DNA of 15,207 nt from Bacteroidaceae bacterium (GTDB lineage Bacteria > Bacteroidota > Bacteroidia > Bacteroidales > CHK158-818), in assembly GCA_017467745.1 (NCBI GenBank), contig JAFUKV010000246.1, positions 1 through 15,207 on the forward strand. Reading direction: 5' to 3'. Both the position numbers and the translations under genes were made by a program. The notes below the pieces were generated by a model. That model was given only the letters and a program-made list of their open reading frames with translations, had not been told where the DNA came from and did no database searches. This document shows positions 7,403-14,752 of the stretch, piece by piece. Within the stretch, counting starts at the first letter, position 1. Each line of letters begins with the position of its first letter.

Positions 7403-8518
7403 ATGACCAGAACCATATCTCGAGAAAGAGTATTAGTAGGCATGAGCGGAGGCGTAGACAGCTCTGCGGCTTGTATGCTGCTGCAAGAACAAGGATACGA
7501 AGTAGTAGGCATTACCATGCGCATGTGGGATACACGCGCACAATTCACCAAAGACGGGCAAACCGAACCGTCTCATGTACTCGAAGCTCGAAGTTTGGCC
7601 GAAAAACTCGGTATAGAGCACCATACGTTAGATGTGAGAGAGGCATTCAGACAGGAGGTGGTACAAAATTTTATAGACGAGTATTTACAAGGACGCACGC
7701 CGAATCCTTGCGTGCTATGCAATCTACGTTTCAAATGGAAATACCTGCTCAGCGAAGCAGACCGGCTGCATTGCGATAAAGTGGCTACGGGGCATTACGC
7801 CCGGATAGAAACGGACGAAAACGGAACATTCTACATTGTCTGCGGCGCAGACGGCAAGAAAGACCAATCTTATTTTTTATGGAGATTAGGGCAAACGGAA
7901 CTGTCTAGAACGCTTTTTCCCTTAGGCGGAATGACCAAAGAAGCGATAAAAAAATTTGTACAGGAACGAGGGTTTGTGGAAAAAGCCCAGAAGAAAGAGA
8001 GTATGGAAGTCTGTTTCGTTGAAAACGATTACAGAGATTTCTTGAAAGAAAATCTTCCGGATTTCGACCTCCGGGTACAAGAAGGTTACTACGTTGATAA
8101 CACCGGGAAACGATTAGGAATGCATAAAGGCTATCCGTTATACACCATCGGGCAACGAAAAGGATTGAACATTGCTATGGGGTATCCGGTGTTCGTAACC
8201 AAAATCAATCCGGATAAAAATACGGTGAAATTAGGACGACGCGAGGAGTTAGACTGCTTGGCAATGATTGTGGAGGATTTTCGAGCATCCAATATAGACA
8301 AACTACTGTCTGCAAACCCGTTAGACATACGCATACGATACCGAAGCGCAGGACAAACGGGCAGAGTGGAAATGGTTGACGATTCGCATCTGATAGTTCG
8401 TTTCGACCAACCTGCATCGGCAGTTACTCCGGGACAATCCGCCGTATTTTATCAAGACGGCAAAGTGTTAGGCGGCGGAATCATCGCATCGTACAACGAG
8501 TGGAAAAAATATTTGTAA
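7403..8518 (+). CDS. mnmA: tRNA-specific 2-thiouridylase MnmA
   Basis: MnmA adenylates and then thiolates U34 of the Lys, Glu and Gln tRNAs. The 371-residue protein shows the PP-loop GMSGGVDSS (13-21), the catalytic region TPNPCVLCN (99-107), ATGHYAR (128-134) and the second catalytic cysteine in ESMEVCF (Cys204). Cys106 and Cys204 correspond to E. coli Cys102 and Cys199. The E. coli Asp99 position is Cys103 here, a substitution found in many family members. The frame extends 21 codons upstream to a TTG, but that stretch covers the promoter and part of the terminator, so I chose the ATG at 7403. It is first in a packed run, 1 bp ahead of the S8 protease gene. Bacteroidales often carry more than one MnmA paralogue, so this may be one of several. 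Confidence 0.95.
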   Translation: MTRTISRERVLVGMSGGVDSSAACMLLQEQGYEVVGITMRMWDTRAQFTKDGQTEPSHVLEARSLAEKLGIEHHTLDVREAFRQEVVQNFIDEYLQGRTPNPCVLCNLRFKWKYLLSEADRLHCDKVATGHYARIETDENGTFYIVCGADGKKDQSYFLWRLGQTELSRTLFPLGGMTKEAIKKFVQERGFVEKAQKKESMEVCFVENDYRDFLKENLPDFDLRVQEGYYVDNTGKRLGMHKGYPLYTIGQRKGLNIAMGYPVFVTKINPDKNTVKLGRREELDCLAMIVEDFRASNIDKLLSANPLDIRIRYRSAGQTGRVEMVDDSHLIVRFDQPASAVTPGQSAVFYQDGKVLGGGIIASYNEWKKYL

Positions 8519-8519
8519 T

Positions 8520-9896
8520 ATGAAATACATCGTTCTTTTTATTTGTTTCATCTTTTGCATTTCCGAAACAGGAGCGAATAATCGTCTTAAATTCCGGGTA
8601 TATCTGAAAGACAAACCGGCCGGAGAATATAGTTTAGATAAACCTCAAATGTTCTTGTCTCAAAAAGCTCTTGCCCGTCGAAAAAAACAAAATATAACCA
8701 TAGACAGTACCGATCTTCCGGTTTTTCGTCCTTATATAGAACAAATAGAGCAAGTTTCCGGGGGTAAGTGCATAACCGCATCTCGTTGGCAAAACACTGC
8801 GGTTATATGCGTGGCCGACAGTTCCGCCTTAGAAAAGATAGCTGCATTACCTTTTGTAGATAGCACCGCGTTGGTGTGGATAGAACCTAATTTTGTTCCA
8901 CTTGCCGCGAAGGGATCCGGTAAGATACGGAAAGAAAAACAGAAAAAAGAGAGAAAAAATATTTACGGAGCCGGGCTGCAACAAATCGCCTTACATAACG
9001 GGGAGAAACTTCATAAAGCCGGATTTAAAGGTAAAGGCATGACCATTGCCGTAATAGACGCCGGGTTTAAGCATGCCGACAAAAATTATACGATAGATCA
9101 ATCTCGAATTATCGGCACGCGCGATTTCGTCAATCCGCAATCGGACTTCTACAATACTCACGAACATGGAACTATGGTACTGGCTACAATAGCCGCCCGG
9201 AATAAAGGCGTACTAACCGGTTCCGCCCCCGAAGCCTCGTTTTGGCTATTGCGCAGTGAAGACGCCAATACGGAACTGCCCATAGAAGAAGATTATTGGA
9301 CAGCCGCCGCCGAATTTGCCGATAGCGTGGGGGTAGATGTCATTACCAGTTCTTTGGGTTACAGCCTATATGATATTAAATCCTTAGGAAAACCGCAATC
9401 GACATTGGGAAGAGAAAAATCGTTCGTTACCCGAACGGCCGAAATAGGGGCGCAAAAAGGAATGCTTATTCTATGCAGCGCAGGAAACGAATACACCAGC
9501 GAGTGGCATTCTATTACCATTCCGGGAGACGCTAAAAACATATTGACGGTCGGAGCGATAGACAGCCAACTGCAATCCAGCTCTTTCAGCGGATTGGGTT
9601 ATGTAGACGAACGAGGCGTAAAACCGGATGTAACGGCATTAGGGACTTCCGCCGCAACAACCGATCCGTCGGGAAATGTTACCCGTGCCGACGGGACATC
9701 TTTCGCCACTCCTATTATGGCGGGACTGGCAACCTGCCTCTGGCAAGCACTGCCCCAACTGTCGGCGCAAGAAATCATTCAAATCATCCGCGACAACAGT
9801 TCTCTCAGACTATCGCCCGACCCGCAACAAGGATATGGCATCCCCGACATATACAACGCCTATTTAACTGCTAAACAACGTTCAAAGAAACAATAA
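8520..9896 (+). CDS. Secreted S8 (subtilisin-like) serine protease
   Basis: A 458-residue protease with a signal peptide (KYIVLFICFIFCIS) and a propeptide-like region to about residue 130. A basic linker (KIRKEKQKKERK) then leads into the S8 catalytic domain. The triad is complete: Asp180 in AVIDAGF, His216 in HEHGT and Ser394 in DGTSFATP. The oxyanion Asn323 is in SAGNE. The basic linker is a plausible site for propeptide processing. It has no PKD or sorting domain at the C-terminus, which ends soon after the catalytic fold, so I see no type IX secretion tag and the enzyme is probably periplasmic. Substrate unknown. It sits 1 bp after mnmA and 1 bp before xseA, so it is almost certainly translated from the same transcript. 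Confidence 0.92.
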   Translation: MKYIVLFICFIFCISETGANNRLKFRVYLKDKPAGEYSLDKPQMFLSQKALARRKKQNITIDSTDLPVFRPYIEQIEQVSGGKCITASRWQNTAVICVADSSALEKIAALPFVDSTALVWIEPNFVPLAAKGSGKIRKEKQKKERKNIYGAGLQQIALHNGEKLHKAGFKGKGMTIAVIDAGFKHADKNYTIDQSRIIGTRDFVNPQSDFYNTHEHGTMVLATIAARNKGVLTGSAPEASFWLLRSEDANTELPIEEDYWTAAAEFADSVGVDVITSSLGYSLYDIKSLGKPQSTLGREKSFVTRTAEIGAQKGMLILCSAGNEYTSEWHSITIPGDAKNILTVGAIDSQLQSSSFSGLGYVDERGVKPDVTALGTSAATTDPSGNVTRADGTSFATPIMAGLATCLWQALPQLSAQEIIQIIRDNSSLRLSPDPQQGYGIPDIYNAYLTAKQRSKKQ

Positions 9897-9897
9897 C

Positions 9898-11313
9898 ATG
9901 GATACACTCTCTTTGTACGAAATGAACAATCTGGTTAAGGAGGCGTTGAAAACATGTTTTCCTCAACGGTATTGGATACATGCGGAACTAAGCGAAGTGC
10001 ACGAAAACGTATCGGGACATTGTTATCTTGAATTTATAGAAAAAACGCCCCGTTCGGGACAAATCATAGCCAAAGCGAGAGGCATGATATGGGCAGCTTC
10101 ATACCGATTGCTGAAACCTTACTTTGAAACGAATACCGGACAACGCTTTACCGCCGGCATCAAAGTGATGGTAGAAGTCAGCCCTACGTTTCACGAGCAA
10201 TACGGTTACAGCTTGACGGTACATAATATCAATCCCGAATATACATTGGGGGATCTCGCTTTGCAACGAAAGAAAATAATAGCCCAACTGACAGCAGAAG
10301 GAATTATCGACATGAACCGGGAGTTGGAATGGCAAAACATTCCGCAACGTATAGCTGTTATTTCCTCTCCTACCGCCGCCGGATACGGAGACTTTTGCAA
10401 TCAATTGCAACACAACCCTTACGGATATAAATTTTATACGGCTCTTTTTCCTGCCGTTATGCAGGGAGAACAGGCGGAATCATCTATTTTAAATGCTCTT
10501 TCCTTGCTTTTCGAATATACCGAACACTTCGATGCGGCAGTAATTATACGCGGCGGAGGCGCTACGTCTGAGTTGTCTTGTTTTGACAGTTATTTACTGG
10601 CGGCACATGTAGCCCAATTCCCGTTGCCGGTTATCACGGGTATCGGGCACGAAAGAGACGATACCGTATTAGACGCCGTAGCCAATACAAGAGTAAAAAC
10701 ACCTACGGCAGCAGCAGAATTTTTGATTGGAAAAGTTAATGAATTTGCCGCCTCGTTACAGCTATTACAAAAAAATATTTTAACTTTGTGCAATGCCCGC
10801 ACTCAAAAAGAGAGGCAAAAAGTTATTATGTATCAATCGGATATACCGAGATTGATACAACAAAAAATAACATCGGACACCTTGCGGCTGGAAAGATTGC
10901 GACAAACCGTCAACTTGAAAATCAGAGACAAGATACATGCGGAACGTTCACGTATTTCTCTTTTCGCCATGCAGATACCAGCGCAAACGGAAAAGTTGAT
11001 TATAGAAGAGAAATACCGCATAGAACGGCATTTCAGACAAATAAAAAGCTCGTTGAACTTATGTATTGAAAACGCGAGGAGGTACTTAGACAATACGGAA
11101 CGACTTATTTCCGTTTCATCGCCCGAGAACATTCTGAAAAGAGGATATTCGGTTACGTTGAAGAATAACAAGATTATTAAAAACGCAGAAGAATTGTCTC
11201 CGGGAGATAAATTGTCCGTTTGGCTGGGAACCGGCGAAATAAATACGCAAGTATTGGAGATATTCAAGAAAAAAGAAAAAAACTATGGCCGAAAAGAAAA
11301 AACAGACTTATAG
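9898..11313 (+). CDS. xseA: Exonuclease VII large subunit XseA
   Basis: XseA is the catalytic subunit of exonuclease VII, which degrades single-stranded DNA in repair. The 471-residue protein has an N-terminal OB-fold (about 1-115: LYEMNNLV, WIHAELSE, GHCYLEF), then the catalytic domain with RIAVISSPTAAGYGDF (151-166), RGGGATSELSCFD (218-230), GIGHERDDT (248-256) and TPTAAAEFL (268-276). A long helical region follows to about residue 405, then the C-terminal segment SPENILKRGYSVT that is typical of the family. The RGGG motif is followed by ATSELSCF rather than the more usual S-x-E-D-L-W-x-F, a mild variant. Its last 29 bp overlap xseB, the usual sign of translational coupling of the two subunits. 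Confidence 0.96.
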   Translation: MDTLSLYEMNNLVKEALKTCFPQRYWIHAELSEVHENVSGHCYLEFIEKTPRSGQIIAKARGMIWAASYRLLKPYFETNTGQRFTAGIKVMVEVSPTFHEQYGYSLTVHNINPEYTLGDLALQRKKIIAQLTAEGIIDMNRELEWQNIPQRIAVISSPTAAGYGDFCNQLQHNPYGYKFYTALFPAVMQGEQAESSILNALSLLFEYTEHFDAAVIIRGGGATSELSCFDSYLLAAHVAQFPLPVITGIGHERDDTVLDAVANTRVKTPTAAAEFLIGKVNEFAASLQLLQKNILTLCNARTQKERQKVIMYQSDIPRLIQQKITSDTLRLERLRQTVNLKIRDKIHAERSRISLFAMQIPAQTEKLIIEEKYRIERHFRQIKSSLNLCIENARRYLDNTERLISVSSPENILKRGYSVTLKNNKIIKNAEELSPGDKLSVWLGTGEINTQVLEIFKKKEKNYGRKEKTDL

Positions 11314-11500
11314 CCAAGCTATCGCCGAATTAGAGGAAATATCTGAAAAATTACAACATGATGATTGCGAAATAGACGAGTTGAAAAATTACACATCTCG
11401 CTCGTTAGAGCTATTGCGCTTCTGTAAAAAAAAGTTGTATGAAACAGACGAGGAACTGAAAAAAATGCTTGACGAAATAGAATCACAAAACATCAACTAA
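11285..11500 (+). CDS. xseB: Exonuclease VII small subunit XseB
   Basis: A 71-residue, highly charged, helical protein with the XseB pattern YSQAIAELEEISEKLQ (9-24) followed by EIDELKNYTSRSLELL. Many copies of XseB wrap the coiled-coil arm of one XseA in the holoenzyme. Length is normal. It starts inside the end of xseA, and the alkaline phosphatase gene begins 17 bp after its stop. Confidence 0.94.
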   Translation: MAEKKKQTYSQAIAELEEISEKLQHDDCEIDELKNYTSRSLELLRFCKKKLYETDEELKKMLDEIESQNIN

Positions 11501-11517
11501 ATAAAATATCACAAACA

Positions 11518-13179
11518 ATGAAAAAACTGCTTTCTTTGTTATTGCTATTCTCATTAGGGATATGTATAGCAAAAGCTACCGACATTGAAAAGGTAAAACC
11601 TGTTAAGAATGTCATTCTTCTAATTCCGGACGGAACATCGTTACAAACAGTTTCATTAGCCCGTTGGTGCCAATGGTACCAGAATCCGGACAAACCGCAT
11701 CTGAACATCGACCCGTATATTTGCGGAACGGTACGTTCTTTCTGTTCAAACGGTCCGGTTGGCGACTCCGCTCCTACTACCTCTTGTTATATGACCGGAT
11801 ATCCCAGCATTGCCGGATTCGTATCGACACATCCTTACAGCGCCGGAGATAATGATATTTATCCGATGGACCCCGACAAGGCATTCCAACCGTTAACAAC
11901 CGTATTAGAGGCTTCCCGCATACTGAAAAACAAAGCCACCGGTTTGGTTTTCGTTTGCGAATTTCCTCACGCCACACCTGCCGACTGCGCTTCGCACAGT
12001 TACAATCGCGGCCGTTACAACCATATCGCTCCGCAAATGATACATAATGATGTAGACGTTGTTTTAGGCGGAGGCATCGCTTACTTAAATGAAGAAGGCG
12101 AAAACTACTTGAAAAACAACGGATACGGCATTTTTAAAGATGATATCAAAGGATTCCGTTCATACGAAGGCGATAAAATGTGGGCATTGTTCGGACAGGG
12201 AGAAATGGAATACGATCTTGACCGTAATCCGGAAGAACAACCTTCGTTAGCAGAGATGACGGCAAAAGCAATCGAGAAACTTTCAAAAAACGAAAACGGC
12301 TTCTTCTTAATGGTAGAAGGCAGTTTAGTTGACCATGCCGCACACGGAAATGATCCGGTAGGAACTTTCTCTGACTTTTTAGCTTTCGACAAGGCTTGCG
12401 GCGTAGCATTAGATTTTGCTAAGAAAAATGGAGAAACCGCCATTGTTATCGTGCCTGATCATGGAACCGGAGGACCTGCTATTACCGGTGGCAGCAACCT
12501 GTCTAAACGCGACTTATTTAGAACTCTCAGCGGATTTAAACGTACCGCCGCAGGTTTGGCAAAAATAGTAAACAGCCGCCCGGTTGAAGATTTGCCCGCT
12601 ATTTTCAAAGAATACGGCGGCATTAAGCTGACCGACCAAGAAATAGACGCTTTCTACAATTGTAAAGGTTATGATAAAAGTCCTATCCCGAAAGACCAAC
12701 GGAAAGATAAAAAAGAAGAAAATGTTTTATATAACAACTCGCTAACGGGACTAATATCCGGTATTATATCCAACCGCACCACTATTGAGTTCAGTACGCA
12801 CGGACACACGGGCGAAGAGTTATTCCTCGCTGCTTACCACCCGAAAGAAGATTTGCAACTGGGAATGCTCGATAATATCGAAATCAACCGTTATATTTGT
12901 AATCTGTTAGGTCTTAACGGAGCACTTGACGCCTTGACTTCTTCTCATTTCGCAAAACATTACGAAGTATTTAAAGGTATGGATTACGATATTATTCCTG
13001 CCGAAAAAGACGGTAATCCCACTTTAATAGTAAACGGTAAAAAGAAAATGGAAATACAGCCGTTTACCAACATCGTTAAGGTTGACGGAAAAGATATACA
13101 GTTAAACTCGGTTATCGTATATGTAGACCGTACTAATACGTTCTATCTGCCCCAAGCATTAGCCGAATTATCGAAATAA
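11518..13179 (+). CDS. Periplasmic alkaline phosphatase (PhoA-like)
   Basis: A 553-residue phosphatase with a signal peptide (KKLLSLLLLFSLGICIAKA). All metal and catalytic residues of E. coli PhoA have a counterpart: Asp38 (IPDGTS), nucleophile Ser84 (GDSAPTTS), Thr153 (HATPAD), Arg164, Glu267 and Asp272 and His276 (VEGSLVDHAAH), Asp314-His315 (PDHG) and His430 (HGHTGEEL). It should release phosphate from phosphomonoesters in the periplasm. Compared with PhoA it has a long insertion between PDHG and HTG (about 320-425, with a lysine-rich loop) and a C-terminal extension of about 85 residues after the core. It is 17 bp after xseB with no terminator between, so it is likely part of the same operon. 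No Pho-box is apparent. Confidence 0.92.
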   Translation: MKKLLSLLLLFSLGICIAKATDIEKVKPVKNVILLIPDGTSLQTVSLARWCQWYQNPDKPHLNIDPYICGTVRSFCSNGPVGDSAPTTSCYMTGYPSIAGFVSTHPYSAGDNDIYPMDPDKAFQPLTTVLEASRILKNKATGLVFVCEFPHATPADCASHSYNRGRYNHIAPQMIHNDVDVVLGGGIAYLNEEGENYLKNNGYGIFKDDIKGFRSYEGDKMWALFGQGEMEYDLDRNPEEQPSLAEMTAKAIEKLSKNENGFFLMVEGSLVDHAAHGNDPVGTFSDFLAFDKACGVALDFAKKNGETAIVIVPDHGTGGPAITGGSNLSKRDLFRTLSGFKRTAAGLAKIVNSRPVEDLPAIFKEYGGIKLTDQEIDAFYNCKGYDKSPIPKDQRKDKKEENVLYNNSLTGLISGIISNRTTIEFSTHGHTGEELFLAAYHPKEDLQLGMLDNIEINRYICNLLGLNGALDALTSSHFAKHYEVFKGMDYDIIPAEKDGNPTLIVNGKKKMEIQPFTNIVKVDGKDIQLNSVIVYVDRTNTFYLPQALAELSK

Positions 13180-13233
13180 TTTTATATCCATATATCGGAT
13201 TAAAATCTAAATATAAAACCAATATTTACAATA

Positions 13234-13833
13234 ATGAAAAAATATCTAAACTTTTTTTTATGCGCTATTACAATAGCACTTTTTTCATGTTCTAAGGAGG
13301 ATAATTCTGTAAAAGAAAGAGAAGTATATCTTTGGGGATACACTCTTTCATTGCCACCTGACGGCAAAAGAGAACCGGCTTTTTCAACATTTTTGTTTTT
13401 TGATGGAAAATACGCTGATAAATTTACTCCCAAGACTTATTATGCCCCTGAAAATAAACATTTAGCTGACTATTTACATAATATGCCGTTAGATACCGTA
13501 TATAAGACATTATTAAAAGATGAAATGCTTTTATTGGATGATGGTACGCTTGTAAGTCCGGAATATAGTTTTGTAGATAGTCATCCTGTTATTTCCGGTA
13601 AGCCATCAACACCGAAATATTTGCCACCCGGTGACTATTTTATTGTCGCTTTTTACGGAGGAGGAGGTTGGACTCAAAGTGATTATAAAAACAAATATGC
13701 GTGTAAGCGTATTACAATAACAGAAAATGAATATGTCTTTTTGCCTATTACCGTTGTTATTCCAAGAGAATATACCGTATATGGCAATATTACATGGATA
13801 AATTTGGCAGATAAATACCCTGAATCGCTGTAA
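13234..13833 (+). CDS. Small lipoprotein of unknown function
   Basis: A 199-residue predicted SPII lipoprotein with a clear leader and lipobox LFSC (Cys19), followed by the acidic linker SKED. The mature part is rich in aromatic and proline residues (YLWGYTLSLPPDG, LPPGDYFIVAFYGGGGW, VFLPITVVIPREYTVYG). The alternating hydrophobic pattern in its last third looks like an all-beta fold. I do not recognise the family. It is noticeably more AT-rich than the preceding operon, and its 54-bp leader has no clear TAnnTTTG. No strong hairpin separates it from the phosphatase, so it could be read from the operon or from its own weak promoter. Confidence 0.75.
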   Translation: MKKYLNFFLCAITIALFSCSKEDNSVKEREVYLWGYTLSLPPDGKREPAFSTFLFFDGKYADKFTPKTYYAPENKHLADYLHNMPLDTVYKTLLKDEMLLLDDGTLVSPEYSFVDSHPVISGKPSTPKYLPPGDYFIVAFYGGGGWTQSDYKNKYACKRITITENEYVFLPITVVIPREYTVYGNITWINLADKYPESL

Positions 13834-13841
13834 CCGCACAC

Positions 13842-13859
13842 AAAAACGAACTGTTTTTT
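13842..13859 (+). terminator. Weak A/T terminator after the small lipoprotein
   Basis: AAAAAC (13842-13847) pairs with GTTTTT (13853-13858), and one more T follows. The stem is short and A/T-rich, so termination may be inefficient. It begins 8 nt after the stop codon. Confidence 0.4.
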
Positions 13860-13936
13860 AACAATTGCACGGTTTAATATATTATATATCAGTATATTGA
13901 TTAAATTAACATACAAAACAAATAATATACTTATAT

Positions 13937-14007
13937 GGAATTTACCCCTATCGAAAAACACGTTTTTCGAGGTTTAAGCCATTTTGGGGGGAATTTACGT
14001 CTATCGA
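13937..14007. repeat. 18-nt near-identical direct repeat with a hairpin between
   Basis: GGAATTTACCCCTATCGA (13937-13954) and GGAATTTACGTCTATCGA (13990-14007) differ at two adjacent bases and are 53 bp apart. Overlapping the first copy is a perfect 8-bp dyad, TCGAAAAA-CACG-TTTTTCGA (13951-13970). I see no gene I would trust here. Confidence 0.7.
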
Positions 14008-14022
14008 ATCGATGTTAAAACC

Positions 14023-14100
14023 GTTAAAAATGTCCCCCTAAGTGTCCCCCTAAATTTGTTAAAAATGTCCCCCTAATATGTCCCCCTAAATGTCCCCCTA
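14023..14100. repeat. Five-copy GTCCCCCTA array
   Basis: GTCCCCCTA occurs at 14032, 14044, 14067, 14080 and 14092, that is with steps of 12, 23, 13 and 12 bp, all in the same orientation. Two copies sit in a longer perfect 19-mer, GTTAAAAATGTCCCCCTAA (14023-14041 and 14058-14076). The C-rich blocks stand out from the AT-rich surroundings. Spacing near one helical turn (about 12, and 23 as a double step) suits protein-binding iterons. The reverse strand instead reads as repeated L-G-G-H codons, which could be a relic of a G-G-H linker from a lost gene. Confidence 0.8.
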
Positions 14101-14132
14101 AATCAAAAATCACACAAAAACGACAAAAAATA

Positions 14133-14151
14133 GGGGAGCGTTTCGCTCCCC
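14133..14151 (-). terminator. Terminator of the minus-strand small-gene pair
   Basis: A perfect 8-bp GC-rich stem, GGGGAGCG (14133-14140) with CGCTCCCC (14144-14151), has a 3-nt loop. On the minus strand it is followed by TATTTTTTG and more T-rich sequence, while the plus-strand side has no T tract. It therefore ends transcription coming from the 74-residue gene, whose stop is 30 bp upstream. Confidence 0.8.
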
Positions 14152-14181
14152 ATAAAAATACATTTATAATGCCGTTCCAAA

Positions 14182-14406
14182 CTATTTTTTTCCGCTACCT
14201 CTTCTACTGCCGGATATTAATGTAGACTGTTTTATTATGGCTTTTCTCGTGATAACCGTGCCATTTCCCGATAATCCGGCGTGTAGCAGATAGCTTTTCT
14301 TCACGCCTACCTCTTCGGCCGTCAGAACATCATAAACAGCCGTGATGCTGCTGAAATAATAATCCTTTCGTTTCCCCATTAAATGCACGTGTATAACCTT
14401 TGCCAT
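14182..14406 (-). CDS. Small basic protein of unknown function (74 residues)
   Basis: A 74-residue basic protein: a short strand (AKVIHVHLMGKRKDYYF), a helix-like SSITAVYDVLTAEEVGV, then KKSYLLHAGLSGNGTVITRK and a Lys/Arg/Gly-rich tail. The middle vaguely recalls the small helix-turn-helix modules seen next to phage and homing-endonuclease genes, but I cannot name a family and the resemblance is inference. Support that it is real: good codon-like composition, a perfect -7 element 20 bp before the ATG, AAAGGAT directly before the ATG (close for a ribosome site), and a strong oriented terminator 30 bp after the stop. It lies 79 bp downstream of the 51-residue gene on the same strand. Confidence 0.65.
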   Translation of the reverse strand: MAKVIHVHLMGKRKDYYFSSITAVYDVLTAEEVGVKKSYLLHAGLSGNGTVITRKAIIKQSTLISGSRRGSGKK

Positions 14407-14425
14407 ATCCTTTATATTTATGGCT

Positions 14426-14433
14426 CAAATATA
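14426..14433 (-). promoter_or_regulatory. Perfect -7 element before the 74-residue gene
   Basis: On the minus strand the sequence reads TATATTTG, an exact TAnnTTTG, 19 bp before the ATG. No clear -33 TTTG is seen about 20 bp further upstream, where the sequence is all A/T. It suggests the 74-residue gene can be transcribed separately from the 51-residue gene. Confidence 0.5.
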
Positions 14434-14485
14434 CTAAATAATTATTATATAGAATATTTCAGTGATTTATTTTTGAAATATAACG

Positions 14486-14641
14486 CTAAAAATGCGCCCG
14501 GATATTTCCGCCATATACAATACCCGTTAACGAGTGGTTGCCGCCGATGAACGGCCATACACCGTTGGAATGTAAATAATAATCGCTGCATATTCTGAAC
14601 CTATATTTAAGGCGTTTTTTCGCCTTTATCGTTCGTTTCAT
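14486..14641 (-). CDS. Candidate small protein, 51 residues
   Basis: A complete 51-codon frame from ATG to TAG. It opens with a strongly basic segment (MKRTIKAKKRLKYRFRI) and continues CSDYYLHSNGVWPFIGG then NHSLTGIVYGGNIRAHF, rich in Gly, Asn and aromatics. The local GC content is well above the flanking DNA, and the stop matches the drop back to AT-rich sequence. The codons for its N-terminus contain a 6-bp hairpin (AAGGCG/CGCCTT, 14609-14626). It lies about 110 bp downstream of the GTTACAT-rich promoter region and 79 bp upstream of the 74-residue gene. I do not know the family. It could instead be the fragment of a longer lost gene, or a chance frame, because the plus strand is also open for part of this stretch. 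Confidence 0.4.
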   Translation of the reverse strand: MKRTIKAKKRLKYRFRICSDYYLHSNGVWPFIGGNHSLTGIVYGGNIRAHF

Positions 14642-14752
14642 GGCATCAACTAATCAAAATCCGGCTACACCCTCTATCACCCGGATAACCCCTCAAAATA
14701 TAATGTAAACTTTTCCGCTTCCAGAACTAAGATTTCCGCCCGCCTTATGCAA

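Noticed and set aside
13935..14018. 27-codon frame MEFTPIEKHVFRGLSHFGGN...
   Set aside because: It consists largely of the 18-mer direct repeat and the hairpin. It is very short, and nothing supports translation.
14023..14100. CRISPR-like array
   Set aside because: The repeated unit is 9-19 bp with 3-14 bp between copies. There are no uniform unique spacers of about 30 bp, and no cas gene is present.
14486..14641. Variable region of a diversity-generating retroelement
   Set aside because: The Gly/Asn/aromatic pattern recalls C-type-lectin variable regions, but there is no reverse transcriptase, no template repeat and no long target gene in the window.
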